Part shown: in pieces, positions 51,577 to 60,246 of the stretch
Numbering within the stretch: position 1 is the stretch's first letter
Layout of the letters: every line of letters begins with the position of its first letter
Assembly (NCBI RefSeq): GCF_019976755.1
Contig: NZ_AP023441.1
Location: 4,647,501-4,711,500, forward strand
Length of the DNA stretch: 64,000 nucleotides
Reading direction: 5' to 3'
Origin: Nostoc sp. MS1
Lineage (GTDB): Bacteria > Cyanobacteriota > Cyanobacteriia > Cyanobacteriales > Nostocaceae
Made by a program: the position numbers and the translations under genes
The notes under the pieces: model-generated
Told to the model about the DNA's origin: nothing
Databases searched by the model: none
Seen by the model: only the letters and a program-made list of their open reading frames with translations

Positions 51577-51852
51577 TTATTCAACTTGGTTTTGAGTTAG
51601 TGATGAATTTCTAATCATCCGATTTACTAAACTCAGATAATCATCTAATTCTTCATATTCATCTAATTCTTTTACTTCCTCTGAACTAAGTGTAGATTCT
51701 TTTTGCTTAATTAATAATGCTTCAATTCGCCCTTGTACTAAACTGGAAGCTCAAAATATCGGCACTCCTTCTACTAATTCAATGCGGACAGCAGCATCTA
51801 ATGGTAAACTATTAGATAAATGTGACAATTTCATCAGTAAATTGGTTGTCAT
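51577..51852 (-). pseudogene. Small cyanobacterial gene broken by one in-frame TGA
   Basis: From ATG 51852 the frame reads TNLLMKLSHLSNSLPLDAAV, RIELVEGVPIF, then TGA at 51753-51751, then ASSLVQGRIEALLIKQKEST and LDEYEELDDYLSLVNRMIRN to a TAA at 51577. The whole is 91 codons and otherwise intact, matching a small hypothetical family with an ELDxYEELDDYL motif common in Nostoc. A single base change (for example CGA to TGA) explains the break, so decay is recent or this is a sequencing error. Confidence 0.75.
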
Positions 51853-51970
51853 AGTAATTTAATTTAAAATATACAGGATTTATTTTTTTAAATAAAAGCT
51901 CTAGCTCAAGTAGATTAGGTTTCCTTACCTCAACCCAACCTACTTATTAAATATCAAAACTGCTGGCAAC

Positions 51971-52234
51971 TCATGAGTAGAATCGCTCATAATCATCATG
52001 ACTGCCTATCCAAAACCACGTAACTGTATCACCTTCAACAATTCCCAGAGCGCGATAGCTGCGTGTTACACGAACCGCCCAAATTGCCTCATCACTGTTG
52101 ATACATTTAAAATGTAACGATGGATGAAATGGATTCTCTGCCCAAAGCTGATATGCTTTACGTGCTGCCTCTTTTACAGGATTGCTCAGTTGCCGATACT
52201 CATTCCAAAATGATGGCAGCGTTGCCGACTTCAT
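51971..52234 (-). CDS. ParE/RelE-like toxin of a type II toxin-antitoxin pair
   Basis: 87 aa. SFWNEYRQLSNPVKEAARKA, YQLWAENPFHPSLHFK, WAVRVTRSYRALG and VTWFWIGSHDDYERF are the signature of ParE-like toxins (RelE superfamily), with the conserved Arg in the RSYRALG strand and the GSHDxY tail. Its ATG overlaps the antitoxin stop by four bases. The expected target is gyrase or ribosome-bound mRNA, not distinguishable here. Complete length. Confidence 0.85.
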   Translation of the reverse strand: MKSATLPSFWNEYRQLSNPVKEAARKAYQLWAENPFHPSLHFKCINSDEAIWAVRVTRSYRALGIVEGDTVTWFWIGSHDDYERFYS

Positions 52235-52461
52235 AATTGTTCATAATCCATTGGCACAGACTGACCCTCGGCAATTTCTTGTTTGGCGCGCCGCGCTGCT
52301 GCAATGAGACTACCCTGCGTTTTTTGAAAGGAAGACTCCCATCGTGCTTCATCTTCTAAATCGGCAATAAACTCACGAAGATGCTCTGCAACAAGCTCTT
52401 GCAATTCATCAGGCAGAGACTCAACCATCTTGATGATTGTGGAAATAGTAGGTGAAGGCAT
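52231..52461 (-). CDS. Antitoxin partner of the ParE-like toxin
   Basis: 76 aa from ATG 52461; a TTG 18 codons upstream is less plausible. PSPTISTIIKMVESLPDELQ and ELVAEHLREFIADLEDEARW form an N-terminal dimerisation helix pair; the C-terminal AAARRAKQEIAEGQSVPMDY has the usual basic-acidic toxin-binding tail. Precedes the toxin with a four-base overlap, the standard order, so it should neutralise the toxin and repress the operon. Confidence 0.82.
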   Translation of the reverse strand: MPSPTISTIIKMVESLPDELQELVAEHLREFIADLEDEARWESSFQKTQGSLIAAARRAKQEIAEGQSVPMDYEQL

Positions 52462-52581
52462 ATAATGAGCCGGGAATAACTTTTTTACAATTTTCCTGCT
52501 TGGTAGAACTATCAAAAACTTTCTTTACAATCTAGTTTTCTTGATAGCAATTTAATTCTAAACTACATCTAACTCAAATTA

Positions 52582-52697
52582 CTCTGCGCTTTCCTCTGCG
52601 TTTAAAAACATTAAACCTCTTGCATAAATACTTTGGTGTAGATGACTATATTGTTTTAAAGCTCACGCAAAGGCGCAGAGGCGCAAAGAAGAACGCA
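52582..52697. repeat. Inverted CTCTGCG-type repeats
   Basis: ACTCTGCGCTTTCCTCTGCG at about 52581-52600 and, inverted, AAAGGCGCAGAGGCGCAAAG at about 52667-52687. Same family as the copy near 23030. Confidence 0.55.
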
Positions 52698-52740
52698 AAA
52701 TAGGATTTTTTTAAGTTATGTATTTTGAGTGATTAGTAAT

Positions 52741-52770
52741 GATAGAGACATTGCATGGCAACGTCTCTAC
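52741..52770. terminator. GTAGAGACGTTGC-type hairpin
   Basis: AGAGACATTGC (52744-52754) faces GCAACGTCTCT (52758-52768) with one mismatch. It sits just after the amine oxidase stop on the minus strand and is a widespread cyanobacterial palindrome that may act as its terminator. Confidence 0.55.
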
Positions 52771-52784
52771 AACATGGTTAGCAA

Positions 52785-54767
52785 TTACTCACCTAAATTA
52801 ATTGCTGGGTTACGAGTGAAAAAGCCTCTGGGAGATAGTTTAAACCCAAGTTTGTGAACAGGCATCACAGGCCAATCTTCTGGCTTGGGTACATGAGTAA
52901 TACCCATCGTGTACCACAAAACCACATCTTGATTAATCAAAGATTCATCATCGGCAATATATTCGGGTAAACCTTTTGCTGATGTCGCTTGGTTGGGATA
53001 ATCACCACCAGCATATAATTCACCAGCTTTGTATTTAGTTACCCACACATGATGAGTTGCAAACTCCGCCTTCTGCCTAATCTTTGCACCCTCCACCGGG
53101 AAAAATACTGTGTTACCTCCTGACATCAGCATATATGCAGGCGCAACTCCTAAAGCATTCTTTTTCTCTGCACTGGCTATCATCCATTCTCGACTGTGTT
53201 TGATATCCAAATCACGCACAGCCGCTTTTTCAGTATTGAGTGACGTATCTTGCACTGTTATTGCATTGCCTATTGGGTTATCCTTACCCATCGGCAAGCT
53301 TTGCACATTCATCTCCATCACATTATTAGCTTGTCCGTCAACATCCATATCTAAGCGATAGTTAAAGAAGTGCTGATGATTGACACCAAAAAGGTTTTTA
53401 GCTAACAACCTTCCATAAGCATCATCTTTAGATTGGGTTTGTGCCTGGGTTCCTTGTGCTAAGACAATACCTGTTAAGTCATTCTCTACTTCTAAAGTCC
53501 CATCTTGGTGGAAAATCCAGTTAATGCCGTAATCATAGTTATCAACCGCAGCCGTGATGGTAATGACTAACTCTCGGTTACGCCGTACATCGTTGCGTTG
53601 AGTTTTATATTCATAATGTTTCCAGAGTATGCCGTTATCGCGTTCGTAAATACCGACAACCCCAGACATAGTATAGGGTTCTCCGTCTTCATTGGCAAAT
53701 ACGGCATCAAGTAATACCCCATTTTGGGGAACTTCTTTACCTAACTCCATTGTGCTGGCTAACAAACCCAGGTTATATTCACCTACATCAAAGGCATTCC
53801 TAAATGACCAAGTTGGATCAGGGTCGCCGTAAGGTACTACCATTTCCGACAAGCTACCGCGATACAATATTGGTCGGATATTTTCACCATCTTTGTAAGT
53901 TACTTGATACAGTACCAACCCATCGCGCGGGTGCATGAGATAACGAAACTTCCAACCTTGCCAGCTTATTTCATTGCCTTTGATTTGGAAACTCTTGCCT
54001 TTTGGTTGCAAGATTTGCAGAAATTTCGGCGGTGCAAGTAATTTACCCAAAGATTGTAAATCATAGTCCCAATTCTCTTTGGAGATGGGAACTATACCTT
54101 GATCAATAAAATTGGTGACTTTACCTTTATTCAAATCAACTGTTGCTATTACTCCCTCGATGGGACTACCGTAATGATTCCAGCTTTCGCCGCTATAAAA
54201 TAATAAAGTCCGACACAAACGGCTACCCGTGGCTTCTTCTTCTTGACTTAAAATTCCTGCTCCCCAGCAACTAACTACCACTTTGTCAAAATCCTTAATT
54301 CCCCGCTTCTTCATAGCTTCCTGCCATCGGGGATCTGAGGTGACTACCTGCCGTGCTAACCTATACTCTGCGTTGAAAATAGCTGGTTGGACATTGGGCT
54401 TTTCTTGCCAGGAGACGATTTTTTGCGTTTTCAGGTCAACAATAGCCTCATATGTTTTATTTTGCGATCGCTCATACACTACCAAAAAAGCCTTACGCTC
54501 GAATGGTTGACCTTGTGTAAAATTTATAACTTCTTGTTTATTAGGTTCCGCCAAAGCAATTAAGGGAAAAGCCGCCATATCAGTTAAAGCCTTTTCCTTT
54601 TTAATCAAAGCAACAGCCGTTTTAATTTCTGTCTCAGTCAAAGCTGTCAGAGGGTGGGAAATAGATGGCTGCTGTGCTGTGGCTGTTCCTATAAATCTAA
54701 ATGAAATAACAAAGCCAATAGTGATAATGATAGCTAACAAAAAAAATAGTTTTAACCGCTTCATCAT
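52785..54767 (-). CDS. Copper-containing primary-amine oxidase, exported
   Basis: 660 aa. A signal peptide (LFFLLAIIITIGFVISF, cleaved after about residue 31, TATAQ) sends it to the periplasm. Catalytic base D327 in NAFDVGEYNLG, TPQ precursor Y411 in DN-Y-DY (N410-Y-D-Y), and copper ligands H464 and H466 in NHQHFFNYRLDMDVDG and H625 in TMGITHVPKPEDWPVMP are all present, so it should self-process its topaquinone and be active. It oxidises primary amines to aldehydes, releasing H2O2 and ammonia, a possible nitrogen source. Length and order match bacterial and fungal enzymes. Monocistronic; it has no links to adjacent genes. Confidence 0.93.
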   Translation of the reverse strand: MMKRLKLFFLLAIIITIGFVISFRFIGTATAQQPSISHPLTALTETEIKTAVALIKKEKALTDMAAFPLIALAEPNKQEVINFTQGQPFERKAFLVVYERSQNKTYEAIVDLKTQKIVSWQEKPNVQPAIFNAEYRLARQVVTSDPRWQEAMKKRGIKDFDKVVVSCWGAGILSQEEEATGSRLCRTLLFYSGESWNHYGSPIEGVIATVDLNKGKVTNFIDQGIVPISKENWDYDLQSLGKLLAPPKFLQILQPKGKSFQIKGNEISWQGWKFRYLMHPRDGLVLYQVTYKDGENIRPILYRGSLSEMVVPYGDPDPTWSFRNAFDVGEYNLGLLASTMELGKEVPQNGVLLDAVFANEDGEPYTMSGVVGIYERDNGILWKHYEYKTQRNDVRRNRELVITITAAVDNYDYGINWIFHQDGTLEVENDLTGIVLAQGTQAQTQSKDDAYGRLLAKNLFGVNHQHFFNYRLDMDVDGQANNVMEMNVQSLPMGKDNPIGNAITVQDTSLNTEKAAVRDLDIKHSREWMIASAEKKNALGVAPAYMLMSGGNTVFFPVEGAKIRQKAEFATHHVWVTKYKAGELYAGGDYPNQATSAKGLPEYIADDESLINQDVVLWYTMGITHVPKPEDWPVMPVHKLGFKLSPRGFFTRNPAINLGE

Positions 54768-54882
54768 GCTTAAGAATCTGCAAATAAATTTATTATTTAT
54801 TTCCTGAGATTAGATATAAAACCGAATTAAAGCTAAATGTCATTAGTTATTAGTCCATAGTCAACAGTCAACAGACACACAC

Positions 54883-54904
54883 AAAAAAACCCCCAGAGGG
54901 GGGC
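54883..54904 (-). terminator. Rho-independent terminator of the cox operon
   Basis: On the minus strand CCCCC-TCT-GGGGG is followed by TTTTTTT, about 50 bp after the coxC stop. Strong GC stem and U-tract. Confidence 0.88.
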
Positions 54905-54952
54905 TGAATTGTTATGTTGTCCGCGTGGAGTGAACAACTATATAAGTAATAC

Positions 54953-55576
54953 CTACAGTATGTACAGTAATCCGAATAAAATAATCCAGATTACGTCTAC
55001 GAAGTGCCAGTATATTTCCGCAGCTTCGATACCAAAGCGTTTTTCCTTGCTATAGTGACCAGGAGTACGCGATCGCCACAGTACAGCCAAAATCGCTAAA
55101 ACGCCGATGGTTACGTGCAAACCGTGAAAACCAGTCAATACATAAAAGGCACTGGCAAATAAATTAGTAGTTAGTCCAAATTCTAAATGTGTATATTCAT
55201 ACACCTGACCAACCAAGAATATTGCACCCATTGCCGCAGTAATTGCCAGCCAAGTACGCATACCCTTAGTATCATTCTTCTTAATTGCTGTATCAGCATT
55301 GTGCATGACAAAGCTACTAGCAATTAGATTGACGGTGTTTACACCAGGAAGCAACAATTCTAACTCTGGTGTACCTGCTGGCGGCCATACGGGTAAAGTT
55401 GAACGGAAAGCGAGATAAGCTCCGAACAAGCCCAAGAATATCATTCCCTCTGCGACAAGGAAGACAAATAATCCAAATAGCCGATGATCTGGATGTTCTT
55501 CATGATGACCAGATGCTTCGGCGGCGTGGTGGTGATTTAGTTGCGTTTTCGCTGGGTCAATAGTTTGACTTTGCAT
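54953..55576 (-). CDS. coxC: Cytochrome c oxidase subunit III
   Basis: 207 aa with five membrane helices, the short form of subunit III. HHEEHPDHRLFGLFVFLVAE (residues 20-39), GMIFLGLFGAYLAFRSTLPV, TGFHGLHVTIGVLAI and the final EAAEIYWHFVDVIWIILFGL (the conserved Glu/His near the end) are typical of CtaE. It stabilises the proton-uptake path of subunit I. Last gene of coxB-coxA-coxC; a 190-bp spacer with palindromic repeats separates it from coxA. Confidence 0.94.
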   Translation of the reverse strand: MQSQTIDPAKTQLNHHHAAEASGHHEEHPDHRLFGLFVFLVAEGMIFLGLFGAYLAFRSTLPVWPPAGTPELELLLPGVNTVNLIASSFVMHNADTAIKKNDTKGMRTWLAITAAMGAIFLVGQVYEYTHLEFGLTTNLFASAFYVLTGFHGLHVTIGVLAILAVLWRSRTPGHYSKEKRFGIEAAEIYWHFVDVIWIILFGLLYIL

Positions 55577-55673
55577 GAATCTTAAAAATTGTGAGTGGGG
55601 AATGGGGATTAGATTGAGTTACTAACCTCTAGGGGGTGTTTTCCAACTATTCGTTGTGCCACTTGACCTTTTA

Positions 55674-55746
55674 GATCCCCCTAAATCCCCCTTCAAAAGG
55701 GGGACTTTGAGCTAAATTTCCCCCCTTTTGAAGGGAGGGGGGGATC
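55674..55746. repeat. GATCCCCCTAAATCCCCCTT palindromic repeat
   Basis: The arm starting GATCCCCCTAAATCCCCCTT (55674-55705) and the arm ending GAAGGGAGGGGGGATC (to 55746) can fold on each other or as two local hairpins (CCCCCTT-CAAA-AGGGGG). It lies between coxA and coxC in the transcript. Confidence 0.7.
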
Positions 55747-55767
55747 ATAAGACTTTGAAAACAAGCC

Positions 55768-57501
55768 CTAGCCTCTACCCTCTATGGTGGGGTATGGCTC
55801 ATCAGGGGCAGCCCTTAGCACTGAGTTGGGGCCGCCAGATAAAACTGGATTAGGATCGGATAAGGGTACACCTTCTTTAGCCTTTTCCAAACCGTAATCA
55901 TAAGGGCCTGTAACTAAGACTGGAAGTGCATCAAAATTCTCAATCGCTGGTGGTGAGGTGGTCATCCACTCTAGGGTAAGTCCGCGCCAAGGATTATTGC
56001 CAGCTTTCTCACCGTACAACCAACTCCAAATTGCATTGAAGATGAAGGGGAAAGTGGAAACTGCCAGGATGTAAGCCCCGTATGTGCAAATTTCATTCAA
56101 AAATGTAAATTTGGGGTCGTATTGAGCAACACGGCGGTTCATCCCCATCATGCCTAGCTTGTGCATGGGTAGGAATGCCATGTTTAGACCAACAATAGTT
56201 AAGACAAAGTGAACATTACCCCAAAATTCATTCATCATCCGTCCCGTCATTTTCGGGAACCAATGATAAATGGCGGCGAAAATACCCAGTACGCTACCAC
56301 CAAATAAGACGTAGTGCAGGTGAGCAACGACAAAATAGGTATCATGGACGTGGATATCAAAAGGCACGGCTGCCAACATTACACCACTGACACCACCTAT
56401 TACGAATGTACCGACGAAGCCCATCGCAAATAGCATAGGGGGGTTGAACTGGATTTTACCGCCCCACATCGTACCCAACCAGCTAAAAATTTTGATCCCT
56501 GTGGGTACGGCGATGATCATCGTTGTGATCATGAAGAACATCCGCAACCAACCAGGGATACCACTGGTAAACATGTGGTGCGCCCAGACGATTAACCCTA
56601 AGAAACTGATGGCTAAGGATGAGTAGGCGATCGCTTTATAACCAAAAATCGGTTTGCGCGAATGTACCGGGATAATCTCAGATATTGTCCCAAAGAAGGG
56701 CAAAATCATGATATAAACCGCCGGGTGGGAGTAAAACCAGAACATATGCTGGTAAACCACCGGGTCGCCGCCACCTGTAGGATTGAAAAATGTCGTCCCT
56801 GCCAACAAGTCAAAAGCCAGCAGAATCAAACCTGCGGCTAACACTGGTGTAGAAAGTAAAACCAGTGCGGAAGTAGCAAACATAGCCCAGCAGAACAAAG
56901 GCATTTGATGGAATCCCATACTGGGGATACGCATCTTATAAATGGTGACGAGGAAATTAATCGCCCCCAAAATCGATGACGTACCCAACAGCAGGACACT
57001 GATAATCCAGATCGCCTCACCTACTTGTCCTGTTACCAAGCTCAAAGGAGGGTAGGAAGTCCAGCCTGCATCAGGTGCATCCCCTACAACTAAACTAGAA
57101 ATCAGCAACAGTCCAGCCGGGGGAATCATCCAAAAAGCTACAGCATTTAATCTAGGAAATGCCATATCTTTAGCCCCAATCATCAGGGGAATGAGATAGT
57201 TAGCAAATCCCGCACCAGCCGGCACAATCCACAAGAAAATCATGATTGTGGCGTGCAGTGTAAATAAGCTGTTGTAAACTTCCGGCGTAACAAAGTCAAC
57301 TTCTGGCGTGCGTAGTTCTGTACGCACCAAGTCAGCCATCACGCCGCCAATGCAGTAAAAAATGAACGAGGTGACAAGGTATTGAATCCCGATCACCTTA
57401 TGGTCGGTATTAAAACTAAAGTAGTCTCGCCAATGTCTTTCCCCAGGCTCGTCAATACGAGCGGGGATATTGGCTGTTTCTTGTAACTGGGCTTGTGTCA
57501 T
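55768..57501 (-). CDS. coxA: Cytochrome c oxidase subunit I, A2-type
   Basis: 577 aa, twelve membrane helices. Low-spin haem ligands H83 (TLHATIMIF) and H396 (AHLHYV); haem a3 ligand H394; CuB ligands H259, H308 and H309 (VWAHHMFTSG), with cross-link Y263. Helix VI reads YSHPAVY (257-263) instead of HPEVY: the key Glu of the D-channel is absent and the Tyr-Ser pair marks an A2-type haem-copper oxidase. The C-terminus has extra charged sequence (DPNPVLSGGPNSVLRA). It reduces O2 and pumps protons at the thylakoid or plasma membrane. Second gene of the cox operon, 100 bp after coxB. Confidence 0.96.
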   Translation of the reverse strand: MTQAQLQETANIPARIDEPGERHWRDYFSFNTDHKVIGIQYLVTSFIFYCIGGVMADLVRTELRTPEVDFVTPEVYNSLFTLHATIMIFLWIVPAGAGFANYLIPLMIGAKDMAFPRLNAVAFWMIPPAGLLLISSLVVGDAPDAGWTSYPPLSLVTGQVGEAIWIISVLLLGTSSILGAINFLVTIYKMRIPSMGFHQMPLFCWAMFATSALVLLSTPVLAAGLILLAFDLLAGTTFFNPTGGGDPVVYQHMFWFYSHPAVYIMILPFFGTISEIIPVHSRKPIFGYKAIAYSSLAISFLGLIVWAHHMFTSGIPGWLRMFFMITTMIIAVPTGIKIFSWLGTMWGGKIQFNPPMLFAMGFVGTFVIGGVSGVMLAAVPFDIHVHDTYFVVAHLHYVLFGGSVLGIFAAIYHWFPKMTGRMMNEFWGNVHFVLTIVGLNMAFLPMHKLGMMGMNRRVAQYDPKFTFLNEICTYGAYILAVSTFPFIFNAIWSWLYGEKAGNNPWRGLTLEWMTTSPPAIENFDALPVLVTGPYDYGLEKAKEGVPLSDPNPVLSGGPNSVLRAAPDEPYPTIEGRG

Positions 57502-57504
57502 AGT

Positions 57505-57560
57505 TATTTGTCAATAGTCATTAGTCAATAGTCATTAGTCAATAGTCATTAGTCATTGGT
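57505..57560. repeat. TAGTCAT/TAGTCAA heptamer array inside the cox operon
   Basis: Seven or so alternating TCAATAG and TCATTAG units fill most of the 99-bp gap between coxB and coxA, followed by TGGACTTTGGACTATGG repeats to about 57597. Confidence 0.85.
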
Positions 57561-57600
57561 TATAGCTGTGGACTTTGGACTATGGACTTTGGACTAAAAA

Positions 57601-58683
57601 CTATTTGTGCATGTGGTGTAACATTTCGGGTTTGATTCCCAATTCCTTCGTATAAGGAGCGAGAAATTCGTCAGGAGTGAGGTTTGCGGGATTAACAGCT
57701 ACGGCTTGATTGAGGGTTTCTGTGTTAGCTGCTACCTGTTCCTGCATCCATTTGTTAAATGCTTCTTCAGGTTCCACTACTACCTGAGTTCTCATCGCGC
57801 CGTGGTAGGGGCCGCAGAGTTCGGCACAGATAAGAGTATAGTCACCAGCTTTGTTTGGGGTGAAGCGGATTTCACTTTGTCTACCGGGGATCGCGTCTTG
57901 TTTGAGACGAAATTCAGGAACCCAAAAGGCATGGATGACATCGTTGGCTGTCATATTGATTTCCACCTCGCGCCCAATAGGAACGTGCAGTTCGCCAGTG
58001 GTTATGCCTGTTTCTGGATAAGTGAAAATCCAAGCGTATTGTAGCCCTGTAACATTGACTTTTAGTCCAGGTGCTTGACCGACTTTATCAGGACTTGTGC
58101 CAAGGGTGGGAGCAACACTACCGACACCGGGAGCATCTTGTTTCTGGGGGATTTGGTCGGCGTTGCGGACTGCGGCTGTGGCTGGGTCTTGCATCGCCTC
58201 ATCAGATTTTTCTTGATTGCGGTTAGGCGTAGTGTTGGGGGGAGTATCGTTGAGAGTAGCTGCGATCGCCGCCCCAGGCATTGTCATGGAACTCTGAGTT
58301 ATTGGCGCTTCGTGGACTGCGTGGGGATCAAAGCCACCGATGTCATTATAAACTTCAAAGCTATAGACAGAAATACCGATAACTATAATTGCGGGGATCG
58401 CTGTCCAGAGTATTTCTAATGGGACATTACCCTCGACTGGGGGGCCGTCTTCATTATCACCAGCCCGCCGACGATATTTAATTGCACAGTAAATTAATAC
58501 ACCTTCAACAAGCAAAAATATACCTGTAGAAACGGTCATCATCGTATTAAAAAGACCGTCAACTAAATCGGCTTCATCAGAAGCAGCAACTGGTAATAAT
58601 CCATGATTTTGACCATACCAAAGGCTTGCCAGGGTTAGCCCGATGCCTATTAGTAATGTCCAGATTGAACTTGGAATTTTCAC
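57601..58683 (-). CDS. coxB: Cytochrome c oxidase subunit II
   Basis: 360 aa from a GTG start. Two membrane helices (SIWTLLIGIGLTLASLWYG and MMTVSTGIFLLVEGVLIYCA), then a roughly 85-residue Pro/Asp/Gln-rich insertion (about 130-215, e.g. NDTPPNTTPNRNQEKSDEAM) before the cupredoxin domain. The CuA site is intact: HAFWVPEFRLKQD and CAELCGPYHGAM supply Cys, Glu, Cys, His and Met. It accepts electrons from cytochrome c6 or plastocyanin. No haem c domain is fused. First gene of the operon and divergent from ctaA, giving a 400-bp shared promoter region. Confidence 0.95.
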   Translation of the reverse strand: MKIPSSIWTLLIGIGLTLASLWYGQNHGLLPVAASDEADLVDGLFNTMMTVSTGIFLLVEGVLIYCAIKYRRRAGDNEDGPPVEGNVPLEILWTAIPAIIVIGISVYSFEVYNDIGGFDPHAVHEAPITQSSMTMPGAAIAATLNDTPPNTTPNRNQEKSDEAMQDPATAAVRNADQIPQKQDAPGVGSVAPTLGTSPDKVGQAPGLKVNVTGLQYAWIFTYPETGITTGELHVPIGREVEINMTANDVIHAFWVPEFRLKQDAIPGRQSEIRFTPNKAGDYTLICAELCGPYHGAMRTQVVVEPEEAFNKWMQEQVAANTETLNQAVAVNPANLTPDEFLAPYTKELGIKPEMLHHMHK

Positions 58684-59084
58684 GGCTCACTCAATTGAAT
58701 TGGTTACTTTATTTTGAAGCATCTCACTTACTAAGGTAATCTAGGCTATTAAATATGGAGCCGAATGGTCTGAAATCTTTATTAATTTTTTCGACTACAT
58801 TAGGAATTTTGAGTAAAAGAGATTTATTAGATACTTCCCAGAGTAGATGCCAATAATTAGAAAAATTTAAGGAAAATTTAGCAATTGAAAATTAATAAAG
58901 TCTAAACCATTTATGACAACTTAAAAAATACCTAAGGCTTGAGGCAAACAAGCAATGTAGTAGTTAAAAGTAATAAGTAAACGCCATCAATAAATCCAGT
59001 TGTATAAGCTAGGGTGGAGATGGGTCGGTATTGAAAAAAAGAAATTTAAGCAGCTCTACCAAGGGCGGGCAGAAGGTATTGTTA
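58684..59084. other. Divergent promoter region between coxB and ctaA
   Basis: About 400 bp, A/T rich. A TATAAG at about 59002 could serve ctaA; no clear -35 match or regulator site was recognised. AAGGT seven bases before 59085 is the ctaA ribosome site. No gene or hairpin seen. Confidence 0.4.
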
Positions 59085-60056
59085 ATGAGTGAATTTGTTC
59101 TAGAACAACAAAATGAAACGGTAGCAGAGCAACGAAAGCCCAAGGATATGATTCGGGGCTTGGTGTGGAAGATGGCTATAGCCACCTTGATTCTCATGGC
59201 TATAGGTTCTGCCACCCGCGTGATGAATGCTGGGCTTGCTTGTCCAGACTGGCCCCTCTGCTACGGCGAACTAGTGCCAGCCAAGCAAATGAATTTACAA
59301 GTTTTCTTGGAATGGTTTCACCGACTAGATGCAGCTTTGATTGGCATCAGTGCGATCGCCTTATTTGGTTTATCCTGGTGGCATCGGCGTAATTTACCTT
59401 CCTGGCTGCCTTGGGCATCAACTTTTGCCCTATTCCTCATCGTCTTTCAAGGCATCCTGGGAGGACTCACTGTCACCCAATTATTACGATTTGATATCGT
59501 TACCGCCCACTTGGGAACAGCACTGCTGTTTTTCACTACTCTACTAATCATCGGCATCGCTCTCACTCCCTATCAAGGCACAGGTAACGTCGGTAAGCTG
59601 CCTTGGGTGGGTTTAGTCGCTGCGATTTTAGTTTATGTACAAAGTCTTTTAGGTGCATTAGTCGGCTCTCGCTGGGCGCTACATCAATGCTTCGCAGGTT
59701 CTCAACTTTGCGGCGTGATGTACACCCACATCTTTGGCTTAGTACCGCCCACAGTAGCAACCTTGGCAGTGGTTTTAATTTCCTGGCGGACACCAGCGTT
59801 ACATCCTGCTTTGCGACGATTAGCTAATATGGCGGGAGGATTGTTAATTCTGCAAATCCTCGTGGGATTTGCCACTTTCCGTCTCCACCTGCAAGTCGAA
59901 CCCCTAACCGTGTCTCACCAAGCGATAGGAGCTACATTGCTCGGTACTTTAGTAGCTTTTACCGTTTTTGCCCTCCGCGACTGGACAGCCAGCCGGGAAA
60001 TCAACACCTACCCAGTTGGTTTAGCAGCAACCGCTACAAATACGCAAACACAATGA
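59085..60056 (+). CDS. ctaA: Haem A synthase
   Basis: 323 aa from ATG 59085, with AAGGT seven bases upstream; the longer TTG frame from 59031 lacks support. Eight membrane helices in two pseudo-repeats. Haem-ligand histidines appear in EWFHRLDAALIG, DIVTAHLGTALLFF, ALHQCFAGSQLCG and TVSHQAIGATLLGT, and GSATRVMNAGLACPDWPLCY is the conserved first loop with its Cys pair. It oxidises the C8 methyl of haem O to give haem A for the oxidase encoded next door. It is followed 190 bp later by ctaB. Confidence 0.94.
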   Translation: MSEFVLEQQNETVAEQRKPKDMIRGLVWKMAIATLILMAIGSATRVMNAGLACPDWPLCYGELVPAKQMNLQVFLEWFHRLDAALIGISAIALFGLSWWHRRNLPSWLPWASTFALFLIVFQGILGGLTVTQLLRFDIVTAHLGTALLFFTTLLIIGIALTPYQGTGNVGKLPWVGLVAAILVYVQSLLGALVGSRWALHQCFAGSQLCGVMYTHIFGLVPPTVATLAVVLISWRTPALHPALRRLANMAGGLLILQILVGFATFRLHLQVEPLTVSHQAIGATLLGTLVAFTVFALRDWTASREINTYPVGLAATATNTQTQ

Positions 60057-60246
60057 GGGAGTGGGGAAAGAACAGAGCAGGGGGAGTAGGGGAGGTAAAA
60101 ACTCTCTCTCCCAGCCTCCCCAGCCTCCTCATCTTCCTCAGCCCTTCTTCTCCCTCATCCCTCCCACGATAGTTACCACCATTACTTACAACTCGCTATT
60201 AGTTGGGCTGCAACTAAGTTGTTGAAAATAAGGAATTATACTCAAA

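Noticed and set aside
58075..58419. 114-codon plus-strand frame opposite coxB
   Set aside because: It is the complement of the coxB linker and membrane region; coxB is certain from its CuA motif.
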